Shown here: one piece after another, positions 47,857-61,700 of the stretch
Position numbering within the stretch: the stretch's first letter is position 1
Layout: each line of letters begins with the position of its first letter
Assembly (NCBI GenBank): GCA_964036295.1
Contig: OZ038468.1
Coordinates: 5,576,501 to 5,640,500, forward strand
Source of the DNA: Plumapathes pennacea
Lineage: Eukaryota; Cnidaria; Anthozoa; Antipatharia; Myriopathidae
DNA length: 64,000 nucleotides
Direction: 5' to 3'
Translations under genes and position numbers: made by a program
Notes under the pieces: generated by a model
Seen by the model: only the letters and a program-made list of their open reading frames with translations
What the model was told of the DNA's origin: nothing
The model's database searches: none

Positions 47857-50820
47857 CTGCACCATATCCATACTGAAGCATTTCAAGTTTGCTTTTGTAA
47901 CATTTATGTTTCTCTGAGTAAGTTAGTGTCAGGTAGTATTTGCTTGAAACAGCCTTTGCATGTAAAGTGTTCGTGTTTCTAAGCCGAACTGAACCCGTCC
48001 AAATGACAACATTCAATAACTTGTTAGTTCCGTTTTCGCAAATTTCTCCGTCCATAGTATTACGATCGTTTGTGCGAGATTCTGATTTAAGATGACACTA
48101 TGGTTCTGCTGTGTTAAGAACCCGTTAATTTTTTTAGCAATTAGCTTGTAGGTTATGATTTCTCGGAGATATTGGCTTAAGTTTTAGCTACACTGTAAAT
48201 CTGAATTGAAATAAAGTTTATGTATGTATGTTTATTGAACTTTTTAAAGTTTGTATTAATTCACTTGTTCTTTAAGACGTTTTGAGGACACTCGTGAAAC
48301 GCTCGCTGAAAGCACACGCCAAGATTCTGCACGATGATACTGTGATTCTTCCTTGCGACGAGCCCTCTTGAACTTTACATGTAAAAATTTTTAAAGGACA
48401 CTCATTGAAGTTGCTATAAATGTCATTCTATAATAAAAGACACCTGGTGTTTATTCATGTGATACTTCTCTTTGTTTCTTTGTTTCTTTCTTAAATATTT
48501 TTCTGATTGCGACCACGGATGGCCTGTGATAAGTTGTAGTCTTTGCAAAGCATAAACAAATATACTGAATTGCAAACGGGGTTTGGGTTGTCCAAGCATT
48601 CATACCAGACCCATTTCTTGACACAACATATCGTAGTTTAATAACATCATACTACATGGGCGGCTGTGATTGCAATCACTTTGAGATAAATCTGTTTGCA
48701 GACTGAAAGTGTATTTGATGAACCAAGTTGTTTACAACTAAGCACGGCAAACGGGCCGTCAACAGGCATATTTGAATATGTGCTTCTTGAGTCGGCCAAA
48801 TTGAGCCGATGGTTATGGGTCCCTTGGGACTGTGCATGGGATTAAGGGCCATACTACTCTTTGATCCAATCGGCAGGCAAACAGCTTACTATAAAATGGT
48901 AGGTTGGTTGTGATCGTCCGGGTTAGAGTAGTCTCCAGAAAGACTGTTGTTGGTGACTGAGCGGAAGTCATCTTCAGAGTTCAAACCATTTGCCATGTTA
49001 CTGTAAATGGTCCATCAGAATATTGGCGCGTGGTGGGAGCCTCGCTCCAAATTTTCTATCTTCTTAAAAGATTACTAGCAAGTACTAGAGTACTTGCAAA
49101 GATGCTCGCACGGTCTGAGATAAAACTTACTTGGGGCGGGTTAATACTGCATGCACTCAAAAGAAATCGCTTGTGTCGCAAAGGAAACACGTTCGATGCG
49201 CTTTTGTCGCAAATACAATAAAAACAAATTGCCTCGATCTGAATCGATCTATTTGAAGTCATTCGAATCAAAGTTGTTTTTTCGTTTTTGAAAAAGCAAA
49301 GAAACTAAAGATGGCACAGTACACTGTATTTTTATATTGACAAAAAGTATCCATGTTTCAAAATTGCTCAATCATAAGAGATCTTACTCGATCCTTCCAA
49401 GCATAGCTTTTTTGTTTCAGCAATTTGCAATCAGTTAGTGCCCTCCCTCCAATCTGCAAATCTTACACCAAAGTTTATTAAAACCATTCTCGAAAGTTTT
49501 GCCAAAACCTACTAGAGACTTTACTCGCTCCAAGTTTTTTCTCTTTTTTCTGTCACGATCAAATACTGCTAAACAAACACAGGGTCTGATTCGTATACAA
49601 ATAAAGATCTTCCCGCAGTTATTGGCGACGGAAGCCTCATTTTTATAGTGCTCAATCAAGAGACCTTATTCAATCCTTGGAACCCGCCTTGTTGTTTGTG
49701 TTAAACAATAACTGTCGGTTTGTGCCCTCCCTCCTTTCAGTTTTCTGTTTTGAAAACAAAAGAGCACTTAGCTGGAACGAAAACAAAACAGCGCGGAAAC
49801 ATTGAAGTGACACAAGAGACACACTTCTTTACTTCGTCCTTTCTAAAAAAAGATCAGTGAATTTGTAAAGGGGCGGTACATAGATGGCGTTGACAACTTC
49901 GCTCTGTGGAAACACTTTTGAAGAAGCACTATACAATGTCTCAGAACTGAAATATGAAATGAGAATATATGGTGCTGCCTTTTGTTTATATCTGGTCCTT
50001 GTTTTTGGCGCGAAAAGTACGGTATAAATTCTACAACATAAGATGCCACTTCACATCAGCTATTTTAAAAGGAAAACTTTCTTGCGCAAAAACACTACAG
50101 AAGAGAATGTTAAAAGTCGAAATACAAAACGAACTGTTTATAAGGTAACCGGTCATTCACAATCAGGCACTTTCTCTCTCTTTCTTTTCGGCTTCTGCAA
50201 TACAAGCAACAATCATTACCAATACACTCAGTAAATTTTTTGTTCGGATAGCTTAACAATGGGTTTTGGAAGCAACTCAACCGTTGCAAACGATTTGGCG
50301 TCATTGTTCCAAGCTCATATCGACTTTGGAGCGTGTAGAAAAAATTTAAAACTTTTGGAATACTGGCAGTCGAGCCTGTATTTTCTAACGATTATCACAA
50401 CGGAGTGCATTCACCGTTAAATTCCAAGGAAAACGCTTTCACAGTTGATGCGTGTCTGTCTCTTTTCGGAAGACTTAATTTGCAGTCTTTTGTTCTCGTC
50501 CTGGTCAAGTGCTCTTTTGTTTGCTTTTTGATACGACAGTACGGAATAAACTCTTCCGCATAAGTCCATTTTAAGACAGCCATGAACTTTGTTTGCTTTT
50601 TTCTGCTTTCCAGGCATGTATGATAAACTTTGAAAATATCTCAATGCTTCGCTGTGTTTATGCTCAATCAAAATGTTGAAAGGGCCACTCATTGAATCGC
50701 TTTCAACCTACTGATGGTTATTCATACCATACACTTACTGCAGAGGAGACACCCAGTTTGGTTATATAAACGGCAAAATGTCCATTTTCTTCGTACATCT
50801 TGTGCAAGTAACTATGGCAA
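47857..50820. other. 3' UTR of the CRD gene, then gene-poor DNA
   Basis: AATAAA at 48210-48215 marks the probable 3' end. A degenerate copy of the 45.7-kb sequence lies at 48745-48870. Two similar segments around 49370-49460 and 49630-49740 (TCAATCA..AGA, TTATTCAATCCTTGGAA type, GTGCCCTCCCTCC) repeat each other. No gene is supported. Confidence 0.4.
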
Positions 50821-52077
50821 GTGCAGATCCTTTTACGGGCGAAGAAAGTGGTCTCTCTACCGGAGGTTTTTCAAGACTCCGAGTCCGAAGAAGAATTTCT
50901 GGGGTTCGAACCCCAAGATATAAAGTTCGGAGTCAACAGTCGCGTTGAACGCTTCCACCGCAGGCGGGACGTCGACCTCTTCGTTGCGAAGCAAAAAGAG
51001 AATGTGGCTGATCCAGCTCTCACGAGTTCAAGAAAGAGGACTCGAAAACCTGGAAGGTAGTTGTCTTGTTTTTTGTTTGGGCCAGATTATTAACGTCTTG
51101 TTTCCACAGTCCAGTGCCTACATACTTCTAAATGAACATCTATTCATTTTCTTTTTTCTTTTTTATAGGTGGAAGAGAAACATCAGAAAAAAAGCGTTGC
51201 TGTGTGGCCAGCAGTTTACGAACAGCGTGGGAAATTTAATGCCTGCGAGAAAAACGGGTCCCCCTTGCACCTGTAAGAACCAGTGCTTCGAAAAAGTTGA
51301 CGCAGAACTACAGCATCACGTCCTGACCTGCTTCAACGCGTTGGGTAGCACAGAAACCCAGAACATGTACCTTCGTGGGCTGATCATCGGGAAAAATCCA
51401 CTTCGCGTCGGCTGCCAAGGCAAAGGTGGACAATTTCAAGGGAGCAACTCCGTCCGCCGAACGACAACCTATGAATATTTCATTTGTGACGAGGCCAACC
51501 GAAGGATATCAGTTTGCCAAAAAGCATTCCTCGCCATACATGGCATCGGGGAAAGAAGGATGAGAACGGCTTGGTCGGCGTCCATTACAAACGTGGCGGA
51601 CAGACGTGGAAAACACCACAACAGACCCAACAAAGTACCCACCGAGCTTATGAACCAGGTATGCACTATTATTCTTGCTAAACTAGTTACCATAATTTTC
51701 GGTGTAAGACATAAGTAATACAAGGAACTTAACGGCAGTGCTGTTTAAATTACCACTAAGACAAGACATCATTTCGTTCCTTCGACAAGCCAATGTTTAC
51801 AATTTTCTAAACCGTTCACTAATTGATAGAAATTAATCTACTTAACATCATAGGTACCAATCTTCCTTCTTTTTTCTCAAATTGGCATTTTCGTTTTTTT
51901 ATTATACTTGGGAGCTTTTCGAATAGAGCAAAAGACAAACGATTGATTTTGCGAGCAGGCGCATTTTCAAAACTTCAACGTTCTCGAAGCGTCAACGATA
52001 GCCTGAACATAGAACGAATCAAATAGACCTTCCAGCGTTTTTCTTAGCCTAACATCGGGGAAAACTTTAGCCTTTAG

Positions 52078-52329
52078 CAATAATCAAATTTAAACTTAAT
52101 GGGTACATTAAGAAAACTACTTCAATTTAAGACCTTTTCTGAAGCCCGATAAGCCGTCGATAGCCAAATTTGGTCATCCTTCAGTCGTCCTGAGTATCAC
52201 TTGTCAGAGCAGAAAGAATGTATTTCGAACATCGGCAATAATCGAATTTAAACATAATGGGTACATTAAGAAAACTACTTTAATTTAAGACCTTTTCTGA
52301 GGCCCAATAAGCCGTCGATAGCCATTTTT
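52078..52329. repeat. Direct repeat pair in the large intron
   Basis: About 95 bases with AATGGGTACATTAAGAAAAC and CCTTTTCTGA.GCCC.ATAAG occur at 52078-52172 and again at 52235-52329. Shorter blocks with TTAGCCTAACA recur at 52045, 52950 and 53100. Confidence 0.8.
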
Positions 52330-53699
52330 GCAGCTTCTTGAAGGCTACCATGACCGATTTTAGTGTCCGCTGGAGTGGAAAAGTGGATTTTTAAAATCCA
52401 ATTTTATGATTTTTTTAATATTATCTAGAGGATCGGTAAAGAGAGTTATTTACCGAAGGAAAAGTAGGTATCACCAGAGGTTTAAGAGTTATTTTTACAA
52501 ACATTATCCAAGAACCATGTTTTGTTAACATCTGCGCCGCGCGTGCATGACGTTGCATTGCATCACCCATTGTTTATATGTGCGCATAAACAATCTGCGC
52601 GAACGTGAGTGGAGGGAACGTTTCGGGACCCGTTTTTTATACAAACTGTTCAATAACATAGGAACAAAAAGACATCGAAAATCGCTGACACGGGATTTGA
52701 GAAAAGCTCGTCTTTAACATCTCATGAAAATTAAAGTGATATCGATCAAACCGCTCATACGTTTTATTTCCCGAAAGACCTACTTTTTCGCGAAAATCTT
52801 TCATCGATTTGATCTAGATTGCACTCGACAAAGGAAATCACGAAAAGAAAGTGTTTTAAGAGCGGTGTGTAACAAGGAAGTCAATCTAATGAACGGTGTT
52901 TATGGTAACGTTAGCGAAATCAGAATCAAATAGACCTTTCCAGCGTTTTACTTAGCCTAACATCAGAGAAAACTTTAGCCTGTTGAGTTTTGAGTCGATT
53001 GATTTTGCGAGCAGGTGCACTTTCAAAACTTCAACGTTGTCGAAGCGTTAACGATAGCCTGAACATAGAACGAGTCAAATAGACCTTCCAGCGTTTTACT
53101 TAGCCTAACAGCGGGAAAAACTTTGAATGATTCTTGCAAGCTTTTAACGTGGTTCATCACCCGTTAACAAGACACTTCGTGCAACTCCGCTTTTGAAATG
53201 TTGTAAGATTTTTGGAAACATGCAAGTGGATCATGCACGTTCAAAACTTTGTTTATGCAAACCTCCACCAAATTACTCGATCATATCTTATTGGATCATA
53301 TCGGATCTTATTTGATCCGTGACTTTGTTTCAATACTTCTTAATTACTGCCCTCCTGTCTGCATTGTGCTTTAAAACGTAAACTAGACTGGCCTTGCCAG
53401 TGAGCTCGCGGCGTGAGTTGGGTCGAGACCAGAATATAAAATGGAAAGTAGGGGACAAGAGCGGAACTCCCAAGAGAGACTTCCAATTTCTCACCATAAA
53501 AATATCACAGTATAGAGAACTTGGCTTTTGACACCTTGATTAAACTAAAAATTATTATTACAACACTCATACACTTGCTTCTTAAAGGTTGAGCGACCCT
53601 GCATCTTGAGAATGCGTGACATATCTTTTTATGCACAATCGATTTTGACAGTTTGACCTTGACTCATTTCTAATCAGAGGCCACGATTAATCCAGCCTT

Positions 53700-54935
53700 C
53701 GCTTCACTACTTATGTGTTTTCTTTTCTTAACTCAATACGTTTCTTCTATCAGGCTTTCGAGTATTCGTGCTCTGTAACAAATATAAAATTGACAGCGAG
53801 GAATGTCACACGAGAGATGTTTACAATATTATTGCGCTTTTGTTCACAGTGTGTTCAGTCCATTTGTGACTGCAAACTCAATCCTCAGAATTATTTCGGT
53901 GTATTTTTCATTTCTGGTATTTAATGAACATTGCGAAACAAAGACTACATGATCGAATGAAAAAAACACTTCAACAGTCAATGTACGATACGCAGAAGAA
54001 TTTTATGAGGCAACAGATGTCATGTACAGAGTAAAGCATAAAGTGTCATTGTTTTACGGCTAAAGCTCACCGTAGCTTTGGTTTCTGTTTTCGCCCTGTT
54101 ATCTTCCCAAAAGTATTTCATGTCGCCACAGAAAGTTTCGTCGGGACTAAATACTTATCGGCGACAAAGATATTTGCAATACCCCAGAAGTACCATCAAA
54201 CATTTGTTTACGGCTATTCTCAAAGCTTGTGCGGTGAACGCGAGCCAAAATCTTTTCCTAAAATCCAGTTTATCCGTGCCTATTCCACAGAGCCAAATGG
54301 CGTTGAATTTGAATGGATGCAGTTTACTTTTTCGCTTCACTACTTATATGTTTTCTTTTATTAACTCAATACGTTTCTTTCTATCAGGCTTTCGAGTATT
54401 CGTGCTCTGTAACAAATATAAAATTGACAGCGAGGAATGTCACACGAGAGATGTTTACAATATTATTGCGCTTTTGTTCAGTCCATTTGTGACTGCAAAC
54501 TCAATCCTCAGAATTATTTCGGTGTATTTTTTATTTCTGGTATTCACTGACCATTGCGAAACAAAGGCTACATGATCGAATGAAAGAAACACTTCAACAG
54601 GCAATGTACGATACGCAGAAGAATTTTATGAGGCAACAGATGTCATGTACAGAGTAAAGCATAAAGCGTCATTGTTTTACGGCTAAAGCTCACCGTAGCT
54701 TTGGTTTCTGCTTTCGCCCTGTTATCTTCCCAAAAGTATTTCGTGTCGCCACAGAAAGTTTCGTCGGACTAAATATTTATCGGCGACAGCGGTACCATCA
54801 AATATTTGTTTACGGCTATTCTCAAAGTTTCTGCTGTGAACGCGAGCCAAAATCGTTCCCAAAAATCCAGTTTATCCGTGCCTATTCCACAGAGCCAAAT
54901 GGTGTTGAGTTTGGATGGGATGCAGTTAACTTTTA
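53700..54935. repeat. Tandem duplication, two copies of about 630 bp
   Basis: Copy A (53700-54328) and copy B (54331-54935) read in the same direction. They share CAGGCTTTCGAGTATTCGTG, CAATGTACGATACGCAGAAG and CAGTTTATCCGTGCCTATTC, with small indels between them. They are non-coding and lie inside the large intron of the gene at 50821. Confidence 0.9.
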
Positions 54936-56597
54936 CACACAAGTAACGAGCAATTCACTGGCCACATCTCGAGTTGTTGAGCGAAGTCAATTACGTCATC
55001 GCCCAGCACGTGATAATATGAACCAATCACCGTGTGCTGATTCTCAACCCACAAAAAGGAAAAATAAATAAATAAAAATTTCCATTTTCCCCGAGTGAAG
55101 CGAAGTGAGGGTAATAATCACGGCGCTAATGCAGCAAATTCGCTTTGTGTGGAGACTCCAAGCCAGTCGCCATCTCGAAATCTAATGTTCGTCAGTCAGT
55201 CTGTCATGGGGCGACCTCTAAGGCAATGACGTAATAATAATTATCGATTAGCGTCAAAGCGAGGTCAAACAAAGGTTTGAACGAAGCAACAACTGTACGT
55301 AACTGCGTTCACGAAGATGAATTTGAAAACTGGAAAACTTGACACAGCACGGTCTCGCGAAGCTCGTCTGCAAAAGAGAAGGGAACTAGCCGGGCAAAGC
55401 GAAATCGTGAAACAATCGAACAGCGCCAAATAAATACGTCTAGAGAAAAGACGACAAACATTTGATAACCGACAGCATCATGAACGGAAGCGTGCCGAAG
55501 AAGATCAAGCAAATCGGGAGCTTCAGACGCCGTCTTGTGTTAAACTCAGATCCTTATTCAGAAAGGACAAACAACAAAGGTTAGTCAGTGGAAAGCGAAC
55601 AATCACCGTGACAAATATATTCTACCCGTATCTTGTAACTCGATCACTTCAAGAATGTATTAAAATCTGTATGCTGATCATTTTCCCTTGAAGTATTCTT
55701 TTAATACGCTTCTGTCGCCAGTTTCGGCTACTGTATTGGCTCAGAGCAATCGGAACTTGGGGTCTTGAATGATTTAGTCAGATGTCTTATTATTTCTTTC
55801 AAGACTAAAACTAACAAATACTGTAATTTGACATGCGGTGATTGCAGCGAGAATCGTTCACAAGCCCTTAGAAGTATGACTAGGTCTGAAGCCCGTGCAT
55901 AATTTGAAGTAAACCGTTCAAGTTATGCTTTGATTCTGGGAGAAATCATGTTGTTTTGAGCGCGTTCACGTACAAAACAATTCGAGCTCATTAAACATGC
56001 ATGCCTGAGTCTTGTTCATGCAACCCAGAGTAAAAACACATTGCACAGGAAGCCTATTTAATTGTACTACCTATGAATTCAAAATTGGAGAATCAGTGTT
56101 TGTTTTTCTCCCGTACTACGACGGCCGACAAACTTCAAAATTTGAGTATTAGATTTTGAGAACGTGCTTGGCAGACTGTATAAATTAATTTGTCGTGCCG
56201 ACCGACCGTGGGAAATACGTACTTCGTCACGCAATCGATTCTTTTTTCAACGCAAAAGTATAACACACCATTCTTTTTCTCCTTCCTCACGTGTGTAGCA
56301 TTTGACTTCGAAGGAAAGATTGAGTCAACATTTCGGTAAAACAAAGGCTACTCTTCTTGGGAGTACCAAAGTAAAAGTCCCTTCAATGTCAGAGCGAGGG
56401 GAATCTGCGATTATCGTATTTCTAGTTAAGCTCTCGTGGGCCCCAGGCCCCCGCGAGCAAATAGCATTTAGCTGGAATGAAAACAAAACAGTGCCAATTT
56501 TATTCAACGGACAAACAAACGTAAAAAAAAACACGGCCCCCAGCAGCTCCCACTTCCATCGCCGATTGCGCCACGTGTAAGCGAGTTTATATACAGA
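54936..56597. other. Remainder of the large intron
   Basis: A GTGAAGCGAAGTGAGGGTAA stretch near 55093 resembles repeat-element sequence. A possible short coding piece (SSSHFHRRLRH) near 56535-56580 may be a lost exon of the surrounding gene. Confidence 0.3.
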
Positions 56598-58765
56598 CTC
56601 GTGTTCAACAACAACTTCAACCTTGGATTTGGCCTGCCACGGACGGATACGTGCGCAACGTGCGACAGATTGACGTTGGCAATAAAAGGGAACCCTAACG
56701 CGACTGATGCAGAAGAACTTAGGAAGCACCAAAAAGTCGCAGAGCAGGGTTACCAGAGTATGAGGAGCGACCAAAAACCGCCATCGCCAGCTGGTCGGGA
56801 AGAAGCAGAATCCTGGGCGAGGCAGCATACCGGACCAAGGACGCTGTTGATATGATCAGTTATGATTTTCAACAAAACCTCCCAACGCCGACGCTGTGTC
56901 ATAATGTTTTTTATGCAAGGCAACTATGGACGTATAATTTTGGTATCCACGATTGTGTTGCTGGTAAAGGTAAGTTATTTTACGGTACCAATCGTTTCTT
57001 TGTGCACACACTATTTTGTATCTTTTCTATCATTTAGTAAAACCGACTTAACAAATTGAGGTCAGTGTCATAACAATGTTAGAAAGATGTGGATCCACGA
57101 GGCACTTCGTCATGATCAAAAAGAGGACAGACAAAAACCTGACGTCAGTTTGATCTTGTTAGTTTGAAACTAAAACCAAAACTTATCAGGCAAACAATAG
57201 TGTTTACTTGCATTGGCGATTGGTTGAACTCTTCGTCCGCCTCCAACACGAAACGCGAATTACCTGACCTGATTGGTTGGTTTCTTTTTCGTCTCTTTTT
57301 CTTCTTTATTTTTTGCAGGCCATATGATTGGCGACATAACTACTTTTCCTTGTTTGCTTGTTTGTTTCTTTTGTTTGTTTGTTTGTTTTGTTTTGTCTTC
57401 ATCCGAAAACTTTAATACATATTTTTTTACTCTTTTATCTAAAGGATTCATGTACACGTGGAATGAAACTACGGTAAAGCGTGGGTCATCGGAGGTGGCA
57501 TCATGCCTCCAAAAGCACATCACAAACTTCCACACCGGCACGAAGTCCCTTATTGCGTACTCAGACGGCTGCGGTGGCCAAAACAAAAACCTCACGATAT
57601 TCGGCCCATACAGCGAGCTCCACCAGAATGGGACGTATGACATAATAAACCACAAGTTTCTGACCAGGGGGCACACGTTTCTCAGGAACAACAGCGACTT
57701 CACACAGATTAAGAAGCGCAAAAAGAGTGCAGTCGTCCACCTTCCGGAAGATTGGTGCCAGGTCGTGCGGAAGGCAAACAGGAGAACCCATTCGAAGTTG
57801 TGTCGGATGACACAAGATAATTTCAAGGCCTACAAGGAATTCATAGCCAGCAGGTACGCGCGGCTACTAATTAAAACTTCAAAACCTACAAGCAGATCTT
57901 AGCCAGCCCACTTCTTAGCCAACAAACTGCAGTGTTTCGTAATCAAAGGCAAAGCAATGAAGCCGTTTTGTAAACAAAAACGTCAACAAAGTTTAAAACC
58001 TTAGCCTAGCAAGTCTTGTAAACTTCCGCAAAGAGCCGATATTTTGAACAAGGTTTTGATCGTGGTTCAGAAAGTCCTAGTCTAAGCAAGGTTTAAAGAA
58101 CAGCCACGGCTAAACGAGGTCTTTATAAGCCGACGCTGATCTCTGTTCTAAAACTGCAATTTGGCCTACGGTTTATGGATTCCGTCTAAACTTCAACTCA
58201 GCGATAAACCAGGTCTAAGTTAGGCTTTGTTTAAAAGATCGGCCTAAAGAGTTAATATGTTTGCTGTTAGCAGTTATGCTTCATTTTTTTAAGTTTTCAC
58301 GCTGATTCATATTTAGTGTATTTTTTATTAACTAATGCTACCATTATTATGTTGTGTTATATAACACTAATAACAATAATATTTTTTTTATCAGATACAC
58401 CAACAGAAATCTTCAAGCCAATAAAGTAAACTTCCGGAAGATGCATTGGCTGAACTTTGGGTGGGGGGAGAAAGTTAGCCCAACGACTGGAAAGATGACT
58501 TTGGTGCACCATCCGGATGAAGTCTGGATCCGGTATTCATATTCAGACCAGGAGCCTTGGAAAAAGGTAATATTGCTGAAAAAGAAAGCCAACCCCGCAC
58601 CGTTAGAGTCCTTGTACCAGCGTCCGTTGAAGCTAAACCCCGCAAAAGTGCGCGACCAAGAAGATGGCACATGACTACCTGCCAGCAACCGTGCGCAACT
58701 TTTACCTCAACATGCCTGATGCGGGCAATGGCGCTGACAAGGAAACAGATGACGACGGCAACTGA

Positions 58766-60447
58766 TGACGCCATTGGTCTGCTGCCATTCCTCCTTCAAA
58801 GGTTACAGAGGTTCACAAAGGTTCCTGTACAGTTCCTTATCGCTACTGTTCCAGTCCCTTGTAGCCTGCCGTTCCAAAGTCCCAGCTCCGCCTCATGGCG
58901 TGACGTGCATGGCTGTCCACCATCACAGCTGTGTTAGAGCACCAACGGCTTCTTTAGAAGCCACCACACCAGCAAAAGTCATGACCATAAAACTCAATAG
59001 TGCGCAAATGTTTACACCAGTCCTTTCTGTTCTAATATGTCAGCCCATGAAAATGGGCACGCATTATTCTTGACTCAGTCGTAACACAGTTCGTCAACAA
59101 CTTCACAATGCATGTTTACTATTAATTTGCAATGCTACACCGTTGCATTTATTTTATCACAACAAATATTTTTAAAGACAGATGGGACTTTCGATGCGAC
59201 TGTAAATCTGAAATTATAAAACACTATCTTCTTCGCTTGCTTTACGGCCTGAATTTTGCCCTTTGACGTGAAATGAAATCCGGGAAGGCCATATAATACT
59301 ATAGCTTGGTAGTTTCTCCAGGGCTTTCACAGCTTTTCGTCACCATCGTGGTCCTCATCACCAGGGAAAATGTGTGCTTGATCCGCAATTTTATCCTTTT
59401 CTCCTTGTGCTCCGGCTTTGGACCTGAAGTTAAAACACATAAAATGCGAAGGATCAACATGTATCATCTACACCTTAAAAGATCACACGCAGTTTCTTTC
59501 TAAAACACAATGTGCAAGTGCAAGTTCAACACGACGTGCAGTGTGAAAGGTTGCACCGAGTGCCTTGTTGAAAACAGAACATTTGTATAACATAACTGTT
59601 CCAATACACTTCCCTCCTGAATCGTTCCGGTGACTACAGAATAATTTGCAATACCTAAAACTTAGTCAAATATTGCACGTATCATATTTGAATCGCAAGA
59701 AAAACACAAGGCGGTGTTTCAGATATTTGGCAAGCAGTTAGGGTGGATAGGGAAGTTCCATTTCAAAAACGTAATGGGTGGTGCCCTCTTACCCCATTCA
59801 CATCATTCAGGATCCGCTCCATTACGAAATCCCTAAAACAGAAGAATCCAAAATGATTGCTGCACTCCATGAAGACAGTCATCTTCTCAGTGTACCAACG
59901 GTGAGTATGATACCAAGCGATGCCTGGATAGCAATAAGCAAGCACCAGTTCAGGCAAAATTCCGTCCCCATCACTTATATATCTTACTTACACTCTCTCC
60001 TGAGGGTCAATCTCGGGGAAGTACTGCAAGATAATAAAAAATCCTTCGTTTACTAAAGTATCATGTATGCTGAAATGTCACCCGAACGTAGTAAACTCAC
60101 ATGAGCAAAGAGCTCCAACAACGGATCAAACCGTTCATCAACCAGCCACTGGAGGTTTTCCAGTGGGCTAACAGTTCGTCTTGCAAATTCTGGGTAGAAC
60201 AAAATAAGGACTGTTAAGTAAAACCATAAGAACACACACGAAACTATTGAAATACTACTTACCATTTTGGGATCGACGTGTGATGCCCGAAGAGTGTGAA
60301 CAGCGGCTTTTCTCAAACTACTAATCCAATTAAACTTTGACCTGCAACAAGTTCTCGAGCCGCGAGAATAAAAATCAGGCAGAACAGAGCTTTGAAGAAT
60401 CGACGCAAAAGTACTTCCGAGTTTACTTCTGGCTCTCTCCTTTCAGG
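58766..60447. other. No gene supported
   Basis: Sequence after the transposase-like gene holds a short CAGAGGTTCACAAAGGTTCC-type repeat near 58803-58830 and scattered short frames without domains. Confidence 0.35.
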
Positions 60448-60837
60448 CAACAGATTGCCCATCCTTACAGCAAAATGCGGAAGGCTGCATTATTTAGAAC
60501 TTTTTACCAGATTTTTAGAGCTGTGTTTTTTTACAGATGGTATATAGTCGCAATACATTAGGGTTAGGGTTCCTTCCCTTTTTTTTCAGGGATGTAGTGA
60601 TCTAACAACATAATCTCGAACAAAACCCGGAAAATGTTGGTGTATAGTGTCTGTTCTTACTCGGTGCCAAAACAGTGTACTTCCGGATACATGTTTGGAA
60701 AACGCGGTGTGAGGAATTAAACAAAGGTCTGAATGTGTTGGCGGTTGAAAATGACAGCTTCATACACAAGGCCCGTTCGATTGCTTTGATTGGACGTACT
60801 GGGTAAAGACCCCAAAATTTGCGATTTTGGACCCTAT
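60448..60837 (+). repeat. Dispersed repeat, inverted partner of 34226-34614
   Basis: Near-identical to the earlier copy in reverse, including TTAGGGTTAGGG. The two copies bracket about 26 kb of host-like DNA. Confidence 0.9.
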
Positions 60838-61700
60838 TTCAAACCAAAATGTGCGATTTAATAATATCCTTGCAGCAGACTAAGCCGTAGAGCCGTTCAC
60901 ACGACCGCATTTTCTACTTTGAGCGTTCACTGACAATATCGGAATTATTATTATGTTGATCAAAAAGCTCTGGAGTCGAAAATCGAACGGCCTCTTACCT
61001 TCGACCTTTCTTTTTCTCTTTTTTTGTCAGGAGGGAGGCCAAAAGGCCCCCCGTAAAAGCCTAGCTGAGTGCAGTCAGCCTGGCTTTTTGGATTTGTTCA
61101 TAGCTTCCAGAAGCTCCTTTCCCCAAAGCGCTTTCTCCCTTTTTAGACGCAGCATTGGCGGGGGAGGCGGATGCGCTTGTAACTGCTAACTAAATCTCAG
61201 CACTCTCAAGCCCATAAATAGAGTGCTGAGTTTTAGCAGTTACAAGCGCTTCTTGGTCATTTAAGGTAAACTCAATAACTTCCGACTGCTGACAACTGAC
61301 GTAAGTCATATGTTAAGCCGTAAATAAGTGAGCTTTCCATACTTATGGTCAGCTTTATGGACAATTTAAAATCTTGTAAAACTTTAAGCATTATTTAAAA
61401 TAGCTGGCGAAGTGAACGCAACACGGCAGTTCACATTTCGAAAGACTCTTCTCACGCTGCCATACTATTCCTCCAATGTTGCTACTTTTTTGGTACTCGG
61501 AAGTTCTATCGGAAGTGCGGTTGGTTGTGATAGCTCTTTCGCTGTGGTAGGTGAACAACACAATATTGGCTTTCAGTGCTTTATCCAATGCTTTTAACAG
61601 TTGACAGGTAACAAAAATTCCTTTGCACATTGCATCTGAGCTCATTACGTTCTGACCACCGTAAAGTTCGGAGTTACTGATCAACGTCGTCCTGAAAGTC
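60838..61700. other. Repeat copy and upstream region of the second CRD gene
   Basis: Positions 61021-61190 are related to 44690-44926. CTCAGCACTCTC at 61197-61208 and GAGTGCTGAG at 61220-61229, with a larger inverted AGCGCTTGTAACTGCTAA-type pair, form a local palindrome. No gene is seen before 61701. Confidence 0.45.

Larger units (their letters stand above)
50821..58765 (+). pseudogene. Multi-exon transposase-like gene (D-x-C-x-GQNKN family), damaged
   Basis: Exons with matching phases are 50821-51056 (acidic start; an ATG at 50813 is in another frame), 51169-51658 (Cys motifs CTCKNQC; ends HNRPNKVPTELMNQ), about 56598-56969 (FNLGFGLPRTDTCATC, then [10 protein letters not shown]), 57445-57853 ([11 protein letters not shown]) and 58395 onward (MHWLNFGWG), ending near 58765. 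The YDFQQN Asp and [10 protein letters not shown] Asp look like the acidic residues of a DDE-type nuclease, in a family found in many copies in animal genomes. Frame breaks occur near 50845, 56830 and 58660, and an exon seems missing before 56598. It is probably a decayed mobile-element gene. Confidence 0.55.

Noticed and set aside
56325-57826. 167- and 188-codon minus-strand frames
   Set aside because: They are shadows of exons of the plus-strand transposase-like gene, which shows clear family motifs.
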